From: Candidatus Cloacimonadota bacterium
GTDB lineage: Bacteria; Cloacimonadota; Cloacimonadia; Cloacimonadales; JAIOQZ01
NCBI GenBank assembly: GCA_021108395.1
Contig: JAIOQZ010000032.1
Location: 62,001 to 126,000 of the forward strand
DNA: 64,000 bases
Direction: 5' to 3'
Positions 37,008 through 46,517 of this stretch are shown here, in pieces. The notes under the pieces are model-generated. The model ran no database searches. It had not been told where the DNA came from and was given only the letters and a program-made list of their open reading frames with translations. The first letter of the stretch is position 1, and every line of letters begins with the position of its first letter. The translations under genes were made by a program, and so were the position numbers.

Positions 37008-40000
37008 TCAGAACTCGGCTCGCACGTCCATCTGCATCCGGTGTGTTGTTTTCTCATGCGGGAAGCTGTCGCCGCTGTAGGTAGTGGTCAGATTGGTCCA
37101 GGCGTTCAGGCGATAATTCAGGCTGGCGCTCCACTCGATGTGATCGCCGGCGCGTTTGCCAGGCAGTGTAGTGAGATAGCTTGAGCCGTTGCGTGACAGA
37201 CGGCGATACTCGATTCGCCCAAACACCCGCAGGCTCGTTCCGGCGAAATAAGTGGCCAGCTCGCTCAAGCCGAGGCCTGTCAGGCCATACGACTCGTCCG
37301 CCCCCTCGTGGTCGCCCTGCTCAACCATGTATTCGACACCGCTCTGCAACAACCACGCTCCACTGGGACGCGACACCAGTTCAACACGCGCCTCCTGAAC
37401 CATTATCTTCGAATCATAGCGCGAGTCCTCCTCGCGGCGGCGTTCGTAGGCCAGTTCGATGTCGTGCACTCCCAGCCGCTGCCACAACAGCGAAGCCTCC
37501 CACCAGCCGCTACGAAATCGCTCGGCCTCCTGGTAACGCTGGTCGAGGGTTCTATCGAAGCGGCCAGAGAGCTTGGCCAGCACGCGGCGGCGCACGAGGT
37601 CATACCAGAATGTCTGGCGCAGGCTCTGGCGACCGTATATTGTGCTGCTGTTGTCTATAAGCGCCGCTGGATTGAGCAGATAGACATCCCACCTGCTACC
37701 GCTACGCGAATTCTCGAACACCACCAGATTGGTCTCGCTCTGCAGGCGGGTCAGCGGCGAGGTTGAGCCTTCCGGCAGCAGCAACCGCGGAAACAGCGAC
37801 ACCGTGAGACTGGCGTCCACCTCGATGGTAAGCTCGCTCTGCCCCGTGTGCACATATGTCCAGTCATACTCGCCATCCTCTTCATACACGCCGGTGCTGT
37901 CATAGAGTCCCTCGGCGCCCACCCAGACAAGCTCGCGCACACGCGGGTAGAACGACACGTTCTTCAGCGCATAGCGCCCATTGAACACCAGTCCCTCGCC
38001 CCAGGGACGGCTCTGCACCGCCAGCCCCGCCTGGTCGTATGTTTCGTCGCCGGTAGCGCCGACGCTGCTTACCTCGCGGTGGGCATACTGCGCCTGCAAT
38101 CCGAGGCGTTCCCGCTCTATCATGGTCTCGCCGGAGGCAGTCCATGCGCTCCGTTGCTTGCTCCAGTCGCCATCGAGTATGTCGTTGCGCTCGTCTTCCC
38201 AGCCCAGCCGCCCAGCAAGCTGCTGCGTCTCTACCGTTTCGAGCCAGGTTTCACGGGTGATGAGACGAGAGCCGGTTATTGCAGTGGCAGGGCGCTCGGT
38301 TTTGTTCTCCGAACGCCGCCAGTGGCCACCCAAACGAGCCTGCCAGCGTGTGTATGTTGACTGCGCATCAAGAATGCGGTTGAGATAGGTGACGGGGTCG
38401 CCGCCGCGCCAGTCCTGCTCGGCGCGAGAAGCAGAGGCCGAGAACCACGGCGTCCAGTTTGTCTGCAAAGCGCGCAGACCGGCCATCAGTCGGCGATACA
38501 AGGCCTCGCCGGCGGCGTCCCTGTACTCGAAGCCGACCAGTGGCGTAAGCGTTCGCCACAGTTCGAGCGAGGCGTCTGCCCGCAGCTCGCGGCGGCGCAG
38601 GCTGTCCATCGAGGCGAACCCTGCGGTTTCGTAGCTGTCATAGGGGTCTGCCAGCTCGGCAAAGGTAAACAGGTCTGCGCCTATATCGCGGTAGCGCAGG
38701 TCGAGGCGGGGACGCAGGCGGTCCCAGTCAGGGTACAAAGCCCCCTCGGCCTGCCAGGCGAGAACATCGTTGTCGTCATCGTCAAGGCTCGATAAGGTGT
38801 TGCGGTCATGCTGGGCAAAGAGGGCTTCGGCGGCCAGACGCCAGCCGTCGTCCTCCCAGGCGGCACAGAGGCCATAGTTGGCGCGAAACTGTGGGGCAGG
38901 CAAGCGGCGCTGTGGCGTGTAGCTGCCCAGTCCCTCGCCCACCCAGGCGTATGACGACGGCGTGATGGGTTCGTAGTCGCCCAGGCCGTAGCCCACAAAG
39001 GTGAAGCTCACCTGCCATGTTCCGGTCGAATCATAGCCGACGTATTCGTAGTGCGGTGGGTCGCCGGTGAGAGTGTAGGCGCCCTCGCCCTGCTCGACCT
39101 CGATAGCGCTCTCGCCCCATACTGCGCTGTCTCCGGCGGCGCGCAGCAATGCCTTGTCGTCGTCAGAGAAGGCGGCCTGCAACGGGTTATCGCGGTCATC
39201 GTTCTGTACAGCCAGGCGAACGCCCAGCCGCAAGCGCTCACCCACCGGCACAAGCGCCTCGGAGAGGTACATGTTCTTGCGATAATCTTCGTCGGCATAC
39301 TGAAACACCGCCAGCACGCGGCTGTTCTCGCTGATGAAATGACGCTCGGTAAAGGTGATGCTGCCGGCAGCGTAATCGATAGTGTAGTCACTGCCGCGCC
39401 GCATGGCCACGCCATCGAGATAGATTGTCTCGGAACCGGCCACCACCTGCACGTTGTCGGCGTCGATGACCAGATAGTATGGCCCTTGCTTCGCCTCGAC
39501 GCCCCCGAATTCCAGCGTGGCGCTCTGCGCCCGCGACACCGCCAGAGCTCCCCGCGCCTCGACACCGCCAAACCAGCCGGCGCGCAGGCCTTCATACTGG
39601 GGGTTCCAGTTCATGAACGCTGACGGAGTGAAGGGAAAATCGAGATCGCCGAACGCGATTTCGTAGGGGTCGCCGTAGAGACGGATGAAGACCTGGTCGA
39701 GGCTGGAAAGCTCGCGGCTGTCGCCTTCGGGTGTAACCGGCGTGTAGCTGTCGGAAAGCTGCGCCTCGACAAACACGTTCGTGCCCAATTCACCGTCCAT
39801 GCGCACAAACAGCGACTGGTCGATGCTCATGTCCTTGCCACTGCCAACAGACAGCGTCACGCTCTTGCTGCCACTGATGTTGAGCTTGGTTCCCTCGCCC
39901 CACTGCACACGGCGCGGAGCGCTCGTTTCTGGCACATGCAGCGTGTCATCCACAGGCGTGAACAGCCAGAATCGTGCGGTCAGGCCGACGGGATATATGA

Positions 40001-40289
40001 GATAGGAAACGGCAGCGTGGGTGTACTGCACAGGCCGCGTATGCAATATCAGCCTGCCTGTCGGCCAGTGCAGCCGATAGTCCCTGCCCTCGGCCAGGTG
40101 CAGCGTGTCGCCGGGCGCGGTGAGCCAGACGGTCTGGCTGCCCTTCAGCACGTTGCGATGGGCCAACTGCAGCGTGTCGCCTTCGGCGGCGAGATTGAAA
40201 AAGTCGGTGCGATCGAGCGGCGAGACGACAGTGGCGGCAAACAACCCCACAGCCAGCAGCCACACGGCCAGCGCCAGCGCAGGCTTCAT
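37008..40289 (-). CDS. Large exported protein, probable outer-membrane beta-barrel
   Basis: Signal peptide MKPALALAVWLLAVGLFAATVV, alternating amphipathic strands, C-terminal Phe (MQMDVRAEF); ATG at 40289 used because the longer ORF overlaps tsaE. Confidence 0.65.
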   Translation of the reverse strand: MKPALALAVWLLAVGLFAATVVSPLDRTDFFNLAAEGDTLQLAHRNVLKGSQTVWLTAPGDTLHLAEGRDYRLHWPTGRLILHTRPVQYTHAAVSYLIYPVGLTARFWLFTPVDDTLHVPETSAPRRVQWGEGTKLNISGSKSVTLSVGSGKDMSIDQSLFVRMDGELGTNVFVEAQLSDSYTPVTPEGDSRELSSLDQVFIRLYGDPYEIAFGDLDFPFTPSAFMNWNPQYEGLRAGWFGGVEARGALAVSRAQSATLEFGGVEAKQGPYYLVIDADNVQVVAGSETIYLDGVAMRRGSDYTIDYAAGSITFTERHFISENSRVLAVFQYADEDYRKNMYLSEALVPVGERLRLGVRLAVQNDDRDNPLQAAFSDDDKALLRAAGDSAVWGESAIEVEQGEGAYTLTGDPPHYEYVGYDSTGTWQVSFTFVGYGLGDYEPITPSSYAWVGEGLGSYTPQRRLPAPQFRANYGLCAAWEDDGWRLAAEALFAQHDRNTLSSLDDDDNDVLAWQAEGALYPDWDRLRPRLDLRYRDIGADLFTFAELADPYDSYETAGFASMDSLRRRELRADASLELWRTLTPLVGFEYRDAAGEALYRRLMAGLRALQTNWTPWFSASASRAEQDWRGGDPVTYLNRILDAQSTYTRWQARLGGHWRRSENKTERPATAITGSRLITRETWLETVETQQLAGRLGWEDERNDILDGDWSKQRSAWTASGETMIERERLGLQAQYAHREVSSVGATGDETYDQAGLAVQSRPWGEGLVFNGRYALKNVSFYPRVRELVWVGAEGLYDSTGVYEEDGEYDWTYVHTGQSELTIEVDASLTVSLFPRLLLPEGSTSPLTRLQSETNLVVFENSRSGSRWDVYLLNPAALIDNSSTIYGRQSLRQTFWYDLVRRRVLAKLSGRFDRTLDQRYQEAERFRSGWWEASLLWQRLGVHDIELAYERRREEDSRYDSKIMVQEARVELVSRPSGAWLLQSGVEYMVEQGDHEGADESYGLTGLGLSELATYFAGTSLRVFGRIEYRRLSRNGSSYLTTLPGKRAGDHIEWSASLNYRLNAWTNLTTTYSGDSFPHEKTTHRMQMDVRAEF

Positions 40290-40783
40290 GGCAGCTCGCG
40301 CCAAGCCGCCTCCAGCCTGGCCAGCCAATCCACCGGGCCGTTCAGGCGCAGCTCGCGGCCGCTGTCGTGATAGTCGAGGTGAAGGTGAAAGGAGCCGGTC
40401 GGCAGCATGTCTCGCGCCAATTCCGGCCACTCGATGAGAACAAGCCCCTGGCCAAACACCTCGCGCAGGCCAAGCTCCCACACCTCTTCCTCGCTTTGCA
40501 GCCGATAGAGGTCGAAGTGATGAACGGGGAAGTCGGGCGCGCTGTATTCGTGCAGCAAGGCGTAGCTGGGACTGGATACGTTGTCGGTGACACCCAGCGC
40601 CAGGCAGAGGTGACGGACAAGACAGGTCTTGCCTGCGCCCAGCGGCCCGCTCAGGGCGATTGTCTCGTTCCCCCGCAACGTGGTGGCCAGGCAATGGGCA
40701 AACCTTTGTGTGTCGATGGGTCGTGGCAGGCTCAGTCGCAGCAACGCAAACTCCTCGGTAAGTATCGAATGCGCCTCATGCAA
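40286..40783 (-). CDS. tsaE: tRNA threonylcarbamoyladenosine biosynthesis ATPase TsaE
   Basis: LSGPLGAGKTCLVRHLCLALGV, VSSPSYALLHEY, VHHFDLYRL, LIEWPE. Confidence 0.95.
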   Translation of the reverse strand: MHEAHSILTEEFALLRLSLPRPIDTQRFAHCLATTLRGNETIALSGPLGAGKTCLVRHLCLALGVTDNVSSPSYALLHEYSAPDFPVHHFDLYRLQSEEEVWELGLREVFGQGLVLIEWPELARDMLPTGSFHLHLDYHDSGRELRLNGPVDWLARLEAAWRELP

Positions 40784-40801
40784 CGCCTGCGTGAGGGTTT
40801 G

Positions 40802-41593
40802 TCAAACAGAAATTGGCGGCGCGTCGCGTTTCAGCCAGGACAGAACGCCCGGCACAGTGCCGGCAAGAGCCCGGCGAAGCTTCAAGCGCGTGGCGCGGTT
40901 CAGCTCGCCGCTCCATTCGTCCATGAATATCTTCTTGAACTCGACCGACACGCAAGCCACGCGGCCCCTGTAGGTGGAGTGCAGCCACCTGGGAAAGTGC
41001 CCGCCGGTGAACTTCACATCGACGCGGACATCGAGGGCGCGGCCACCGAAATCGAAGGCGAGCAGGTCGCCCTGTATGTGTTCGACAAGTGGCCTCATGG
41101 CATCGGGCATGTTCGAGGCGCCCAGGATAATCTCGGGGTTGAGGGCGGGATCGTCGGGTGTCGCCTTTGGGCCGCCGCGACGGTGGTTGTAGCTGTGGAT
41201 GTCGAAGACAAACACCCGCGGGAATACGCGCAGCAGTTCGTCAATCATCAGTCGGGTACGACGATAGAAAGAGTCATAGATGATTCGAGCGTCAACCTGC
41301 ATGGCGCGGGACACTGGCTGCCGGCGGACGGGCAGGCCCCAGGCGTCTTCCGGTTTGCGATACACCGCGTCGCGCCAGGGACGGTTCAGATCGACCACGA
41401 AGCGGCTGCAACGGCCTGTGATGCGATTGGGCGCGACAAAGGTGAAGAACTCTGTGTGTGGGTCTTCTTCGCGCAGTTGCGTTTGTTCGTCTATGCCCAA
41501 CGAGCCCGCGAAGTCGCCAGGCAGATTGTGGCCGTTGTGAATGGCTGTGGCGACGAGCGGCTTATCGAATCGAAAAATGAAATCGGCAACCAT
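40802..41593 (-). CDS. N-formylglutamate amidohydrolase family protein
   Basis: ATAIHNGHNLP, FVVDLNRPWRDAVY, VFVFDIHSYNHRR. Confidence 0.85.
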   Translation of the reverse strand: MVADFIFRFDKPLVATAIHNGHNLPGDFAGSLGIDEQTQLREEDPHTEFFTFVAPNRITGRCSRFVVDLNRPWRDAVYRKPEDAWGLPVRRQPVSRAMQVDARIIYDSFYRRTRLMIDELLRVFPRVFVFDIHSYNHRRGGPKATPDDPALNPEIILGASNMPDAMRPLVEHIQGDLLAFDFGGRALDVRVDVKFTGGHFPRWLHSTYRGRVACVSVEFKKIFMDEWSGELNRATRLKLRRALAGTVPGVLSWLKRDAPPISV

Positions 41594-41740
41594 GAGCCCT
41601 CCCAAAACATTTCACTGTCATATTACAGCAAACTCGTGTCGTGTCCAGAAAAAATTGGCAATAGCGGCGTTATTTTCTTGACACAACATCGCTTATATTT
41701 CATAGGTTGAAATGATGGAATCACGTTTATGAGAGGCTAA

Positions 41741-42736
41741 ATGACGACTATCGCGGCAGTTGACATCGGCATCGCACGCGTCAAGGTTCTTGTGGGCCAC
41801 ACCAACAGATGGGGCACCAAGATCGAATCGTGGCGCTGCATCGACTACATTCATCCCGCCAGGCAGGCCAGCGCCTTCGACCCTGACGGCGCCGACCACT
41901 ACCGGCAGGGGCATGACGCGCTCGTCGATGTTCTGTGCGACCTGCGCTCCGAACTGCCCTCTCGCGTGCAGTGGCGAATCGGGTTCAGCAGCCTGTACGC
42001 CCGGCTCTATCCCATGCGCCTTCATGCCGCTAAGTGCAAACGGCTGCGCATTGCCGCCCAGATATACCGCGACAAGCTCTCGGTTGAGCAGTGGGACGCC
42101 GATTATCGCATTCTGTCCTACGACCGGCGAATGGGCGAGGGCGAGGTTCTGCTGTGGGCATGGCGACAGAAACCGCTGAACGACCTGCTGGATATACTCG
42201 AAGACGCGGCCATCGCTCCCAGCGTCGTCGAGTTCGACGCGCTGTGCCTGGCCGGCGCTCTCGAATGCCTCGACTCCACCGAGCCGCTGCGGTTGCTCAT
42301 CGACCTGGGGTTCAGCAAAACGCTGCTGTTGCTCATGCGGGGCGATACCCTGCTACAGTGCCGCGTGGTTCCGCGAGGCGTGGCCAGCGTCTGCGAGCGC
42401 CTGGGACAGCGGCTCAATCTGCCGCTTTGCGAGGTCGAGACACGCCTGGCCGAGCCATCGAACGAATGGTCTGCCTGGACTGAGCTAACCGTGCAGGAGC
42501 TGTTCGAGCCATTCCTGCTGCAATTGCACCGCGAAATCGAGTTCACCTGTGACGGGCAGGAGCCTGGTGAAATATACGTCTGCGGCGGGCTGTCCGGCCA
42601 CGCCGGTTTTTTCTCGCTGCTCCAGGACGGGCTGTCACCGCGCCTGAGCCTGTTCAACCCGTTGCCCGCAGATGAATCGGTGCCTGCGGAGCTGCACAGC
42701 GCCTTCTGTACTGCATATGGACTACTGACGAGGTAA
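41741..42736 (+). CDS. PilM-like actin-fold protein (type IV pilus/type II secretion associated)
   Basis: TTIAAVDIGIARVKVLV; LLIDLGFSKTLLLLMRGDTLLQCRVVPRGV; EIYVCGGLSGHAGF. Confidence 0.7.
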   Translation: MTTIAAVDIGIARVKVLVGHTNRWGTKIESWRCIDYIHPARQASAFDPDGADHYRQGHDALVDVLCDLRSELPSRVQWRIGFSSLYARLYPMRLHAAKCKRLRIAAQIYRDKLSVEQWDADYRILSYDRRMGEGEVLLWAWRQKPLNDLLDILEDAAIAPSVVEFDALCLAGALECLDSTEPLRLLIDLGFSKTLLLLMRGDTLLQCRVVPRGVASVCERLGQRLNLPLCEVETRLAEPSNEWSAWTELTVQELFEPFLLQLHREIEFTCDGQEPGEIYVCGGLSGHAGFFSLLQDGLSPRLSLFNPLPADESVPAELHSAFCTAYGLLTR

Positions 42737-42738
42737 GT

Positions 42739-43263
42739 ATGGCAAAATACAAATCGCATCTGCTCGACCGCCTCGAAGGCCTGAGCGACCTGGTAAAATG
42801 GATTGTTGTCGGCATAGCGACGGTGGCTGCCGTTCTTGTGGCCGTGCTTGGCGTTAGCGGCGCCAACACCGCCCTGCACCTGGCGCCAGGCGAAGCCGAT
42901 GCCGCGCCGCCGACCCCGGACGCGCCGGCGCTCGTGCAACCGGAAACCACAGAGCAACCTGAGCCGCAGCCAGAGCCACAGGCGCAGCAGGAACAACACC
43001 GCCCTGCCACGCAGCGGCGGCAGCCTCCCGCCCAGCCCACCGACACCACCCGCTATTTGTCGGAGTTCGAGGGTTACTCCATCAATGGCATCATGCTGTT
43101 GGAGGGCGCTCCACCCGAAGCGCTGCTGAAAAAGGACGGCGACATCCGCTCGGTGCGCGAGGGTGACACCGTCAGCGGCTACACAGTCAAGTCAATTCAC
43201 CGCCACCACATCATTCTCGAACGAGGGGCAAGCCGCATTCACCTCAATCGAGTGCAGTTCTGA
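42739..43263 (+). CDS. GspC/PilP-like periplasmic linker protein
   Basis: One N-terminal TM, Pro/Gln/Glu-rich linker, C-terminal YSINGIML...IRSVREGDTVSGYTVKSIHRHHIILERGASRIHLNRVQF. Confidence 0.7.
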   Translation: MAKYKSHLLDRLEGLSDLVKWIVVGIATVAAVLVAVLGVSGANTALHLAPGEADAAPPTPDAPALVQPETTEQPEPQPEPQAQQEQHRPATQRRQPPAQPTDTTRYLSEFEGYSINGIMLLEGAPPEALLKKDGDIRSVREGDTVSGYTVKSIHRHHIILERGASRIHLNRVQF

Positions 43264-43265
43264 CA

Positions 43266-44759
43266 ATGCGCCGCTCTCTCGCCGTGCTCTTTGCCGTCAT
43301 CATGGCGGCGGCTTTGTGGTCGCAGAGCGAGGTGACAGACATCCGCGTCGGCTCGTTTTGCGAAGATGAACTGCTGCCCCCCGGACGCAGCGGCGCCGAC
43401 CACACCCGCCTCATCATCGAGATGAACAGCCTGGCCGCCTACTCGGAACAGGTGCAGGGCAACGGCCTGAGCCTGGTGCTCGAACAAACCCGCTGCTGCG
43501 ACGACCGCCGCACATTCGAGGTGAACAACGGGCTGGTGGCTCGCGTCGAGATGGAACAGCAGGGCGACTCCGCCTTGTTCCGGCTCGTGCTTGACGGCCG
43601 CTATGAGTCACACGAGGTGCGTTCGTTCGGCAATCCGCCACGACTAATCGTGGATGTGCGCGGAACGCCTGCCGAGGCTTTGAGCCAACCGCCGTCCACC
43701 CACGCCGGCGGCGGCCCTGTCATCGAGCGTTTGAATGGCGCCAGGCCGACTGTGCGCAAGCTCGACCCGAACGAGCTTCGCGGGTTTTTCCCCAGCGACT
43801 CCCCCCTCTATCTCGACCTTTTAGAGGTACCCATTGTCAACATCCTGCGCTGGTTCTCGCAGAGCAGCACCTACGACATCATCGCCGCGCCAGACGTGAG
43901 CGGAACTGTCAGCCTCACACTGCAAAACCAGACGCTGGCGGACGCATTCGCCCTGCTGCTGCGCAGCCAGGGGCTTGCCTATATCATCAATGGCAACTCG
44001 CTCATGGTCACCCACGCCGCCGCCACCGCCGATGAGCGCCAGCGCCATACTATCTATGTGCAGCACATCGACTGCCTCGACATGAAAAGCATCTTGCTGG
44101 CGCATCTGCCCGACAACGTCCTGATGTTGCAGGATCGGCGACTGGGGCGGCTCGATATGCTCGTGCCGCCAGAATCGATTGCCACCATCGACTCGCTCGT
44201 GGCCGCCTGTGACACCCCGCCGCCAACATATTCCTTTGCCGTTCGCCCGCTGCTGCTGCCCAGATCGGTTGCGGCAAGCCTGCCCTGGCGGCAGAATGGC
44301 AGCCTCGTTCTGAGCGCAAGCGACTGGCCGGCGCTCGAATCTTCGATTCTGCATGAAGGCGAAAGCCGCACAATTGTCACAGCCTCGCGCCAGGAAGCCG
44401 GAGTGTCGGGGGTATATACCAAGAGCTTCAAGACCGGCCTGCCGATACTCTCCAGCAGCCGTGTCGCCTTGCCGTCGGGGTACGAACTGAACCTGACGCC
44501 GCACATCGCGCCTGGCCACCCCATCAAGCTGGCCTACTGTGTCCGCTGGCATCGGGTCAGCCGCAGGCTCGTTTCTACCATGCACACCGTTTCAGGCGAG
44601 ATCCCCCTCAACGTCGAAGAGATTGTGCTGCTGTCCGACACCGGCGCCTCGCAACGCTTTGACGACTGGACACGCCCGCAGCCGGCATGGGCCGATGGCG
44701 GCGAGGTCGTGCCCGTGCTGCTGCTGCTCCCCCGACTCGACCATATCTTTCTCGACTGA
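43266..44759 (+). CDS. PilQ-like protein: AMIN, secretin N-domains and a divergent short secretin-like region
   Basis: FRLVLDGRYESHEVRSFGNPPRLIVDVRG (AMIN); VPIVNILRWFSQSSTYDIIAAPDVSGTVSLTLQNQTLADAFALLLRSQGLAYIINGNSLMVT (STN); YELNLTPHIAPGHPIKLAYCV. Confidence 0.75.
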   Translation: MRRSLAVLFAVIMAAALWSQSEVTDIRVGSFCEDELLPPGRSGADHTRLIIEMNSLAAYSEQVQGNGLSLVLEQTRCCDDRRTFEVNNGLVARVEMEQQGDSALFRLVLDGRYESHEVRSFGNPPRLIVDVRGTPAEALSQPPSTHAGGGPVIERLNGARPTVRKLDPNELRGFFPSDSPLYLDLLEVPIVNILRWFSQSSTYDIIAAPDVSGTVSLTLQNQTLADAFALLLRSQGLAYIINGNSLMVTHAAATADERQRHTIYVQHIDCLDMKSILLAHLPDNVLMLQDRRLGRLDMLVPPESIATIDSLVAACDTPPPTYSFAVRPLLLPRSVAASLPWRQNGSLVLSASDWPALESSILHEGESRTIVTASRQEAGVSGVYTKSFKTGLPILSSSRVALPSGYELNLTPHIAPGHPIKLAYCVRWHRVSRRLVSTMHTVSGEIPLNVEEIVLLSDTGASQRFDDWTRPQPAWADGGEVVPVLLLLPRLDHIFLD

Positions 44760-45385
44760 TGCCCGCCATCACCAGCCTGTTCGATGCCTTGCTGAATGCC
44801 TACGGCCCGCAGCGCTGGTGGCCCGGCGAAACCCGCGACGAGATTATCATCGGGGCTGTGCTGACGCAGAACACGAACTGGGGCAACGTCGAGCGCGCCA
44901 TCGACAACCTGAAGCGCGAGGGACTGTGCTCGCTGGCCGCCTTGCGGCATGTGGAGCAGGAGCGGCTTGCCGCGCTCATTCACTCCAGCGGCTACTATAA
45001 CCAGAAGGCCGAGCGCCTGCGCCTGCTGGCATCGAACCTGGGCGACCTCGCGTCGATGAGCACGGCGGCGGCGCGAAAGCGCCTGCTGGCGCAGAAGGGC
45101 GTGGGGCCGGAGACCGCCGATTCGATACTGCTGTATGCGCTGGGGCGGCCTGTGTTTGTCATCGACGCCTACACGCGGCGCATCGGGGCGAGGTTGGGGC
45201 TGCAACCAGAGGCAGATACCTACAGCGGCTGGCAACGGCTGTTCGTCAGCGCATTACCTGCGGATGTGAGCCTGTTCAATGAATACCACGCACTGCTGGT
45301 GCGACACGGCAAGCACACTTGTAGGCCGACGCCGCGCTGCGAGGGCTGTTGCCTGTCAACTGTGTGCAAGGGAGCGACACTATGA
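44759..45385 (+). CDS. Endonuclease III-related HhH-GPD DNA glycosylase with [4Fe-4S] loop
   Basis: [73 protein letters not shown]. Confidence 0.88.
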   Translation: MPAITSLFDALLNAYGPQRWWPGETRDEIIIGAVLTQNTNWGNVERAIDNLKREGLCSLAALRHVEQERLAALIHSSGYYNQKAERLRLLASNLGDLASMSTAAARKRLLAQKGVGPETADSILLYALGRPVFVIDAYTRRIGARLGLQPEADTYSGWQRLFVSALPADVSLFNEYHALLVRHGKHTCRPTPRCEGCCLSTVCKGATL

Positions 45386-45819
45386 AGGTGGTGGTGCAAC
45401 GCGTGAGCCGCGCCGCTGTGCGTGTAAACGGCGACGTGACCGGCGCTATCGGTAAAGGGCTGTTACTGCTGCTGGGCGTTGGCAAAGACGACGACGGCAG
45501 CGAAGTGGACTGGCTGGCGCGTAAATGTTGCGAGCTGCGCATCTTCCCCGACGACGAGGGCAAAATGAGCCGTTCGGTCGAGGACATCGGTGGCGGCGTA
45601 CTGGTGGTGTCGCAGTTCACGCTGTATGGGCGGGTCAATCGTGGCCGGCGGCCCGACTTTACCCATGCCGCGCCGCCAGAGCTTGCCGAGCGGCTCTACG
45701 ATGCCTTTGTGGCGGCGATTCGGGCGCGGGGCGTGAACGTAGAGACAGGCGTCTTTGGCGCGATGATGGACGTCGAGCTGGTCAACGACGGCCCGGTGAC
45801 CATCCTCCTCGAACGCTGA
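45382..45819 (+). CDS. dtd: D-aminoacyl-tRNA deacylase
   Basis: [77 protein letters not shown]. Confidence 0.97.
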   Translation: MKVVVQRVSRAAVRVNGDVTGAIGKGLLLLLGVGKDDDGSEVDWLARKCCELRIFPDDEGKMSRSVEDIGGGVLVVSQFTLYGRVNRGRRPDFTHAAPPELAERLYDAFVAAIRARGVNVETGVFGAMMDVELVNDGPVTILLER

Positions 45820-46509
45820 TCAGATACCCTGGCCGCGATAGCCAGTCGTCTCCCAGGGCTTGCGCAGGAAGTAGCTCAACACCATCTTCTTCACACCACC
45901 TATCTCGTCGGGTACCTTGTCGGCGTAAGCGTCGAGCACGAGGAACTGGCTGAACGGCAGGTTGTGTTCATCCGCCGCCTGCCGCACGATGCGCACCCCT
46001 TCTTCCACAACAGCGGCGTCGGTGTGCTCCATCAGGTTGGTGTTGCACACCAGTTCGCTCACTTTGAGGCCAGAGACCTTCTGCAACATGTGCAGCATCT
46101 CGCCAATGCCGCCTGCGTCCGCAGTGAACGGTCGCCGCGTGTTGACGACCAGCGTCATGTTGTAGCCGCGCTCGCGGATGGACTGCGTGAACCTCGCCAG
46201 CGCACGGCACCCGTTCGGGTCACCGCCCACGTCGAGAATGACGGGGCGGTCACGGTCGATGACGGCGCTACGAATGCGCGGCGAAATCATTGGCAGGTCG
46301 GCGTGAGAATATGCGCCCTCTGGCGCGATGACGTCGATGCCGTCAGCGGCGAACAGCTCGCGCACATCGCGGCTGCGAAAGTATGGATTGACCACGTCGA
46401 GATCGACGAGGAAGGGTTGCTCGGCGCGGCGGCTCCAGGCCAGGTTGATGGCGTATTCGCTCTTGCCGCTACCAAACGCCCCGATGACGACGATTAGATC
46501 GTTTGCCAT
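45820..46509 (-). CDS. P-loop ATPase (MinD/CobQ-like fold)
   Basis: LIVVIGAFGSGKSEYAINLA, FLVDLDVVNPYFRSRD, RPVILDVGGDPNG, CNTNLMEHTD. Confidence 0.75.
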   Translation of the reverse strand: MANDLIVVIGAFGSGKSEYAINLAWSRRAEQPFLVDLDVVNPYFRSRDVRELFAADGIDVIAPEGAYSHADLPMISPRIRSAVIDRDRPVILDVGGDPNGCRALARFTQSIRERGYNMTLVVNTRRPFTADAGGIGEMLHMLQKVSGLKVSELVCNTNLMEHTDAAVVEEGVRIVRQAADEHNLPFSQFLVLDAYADKVPDEIGGVKKMVLSYFLRKPWETTGYRGQGI

Positions 46510-46517
46510 TGTGTGCC

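Noticed and set aside
40290-40694. N-terminal extension of the 1228-aa ORF
   Set aside because: It overlaps tsaE in another frame; a clean signal peptide begins at ATG 40289
40367-41710. 447-aa plus-strand ORF antisense to tsaE and the N-formylglutamate amidohydrolase
   Set aside because: Spans two well-supported minus-strand genes; no recognisable domain
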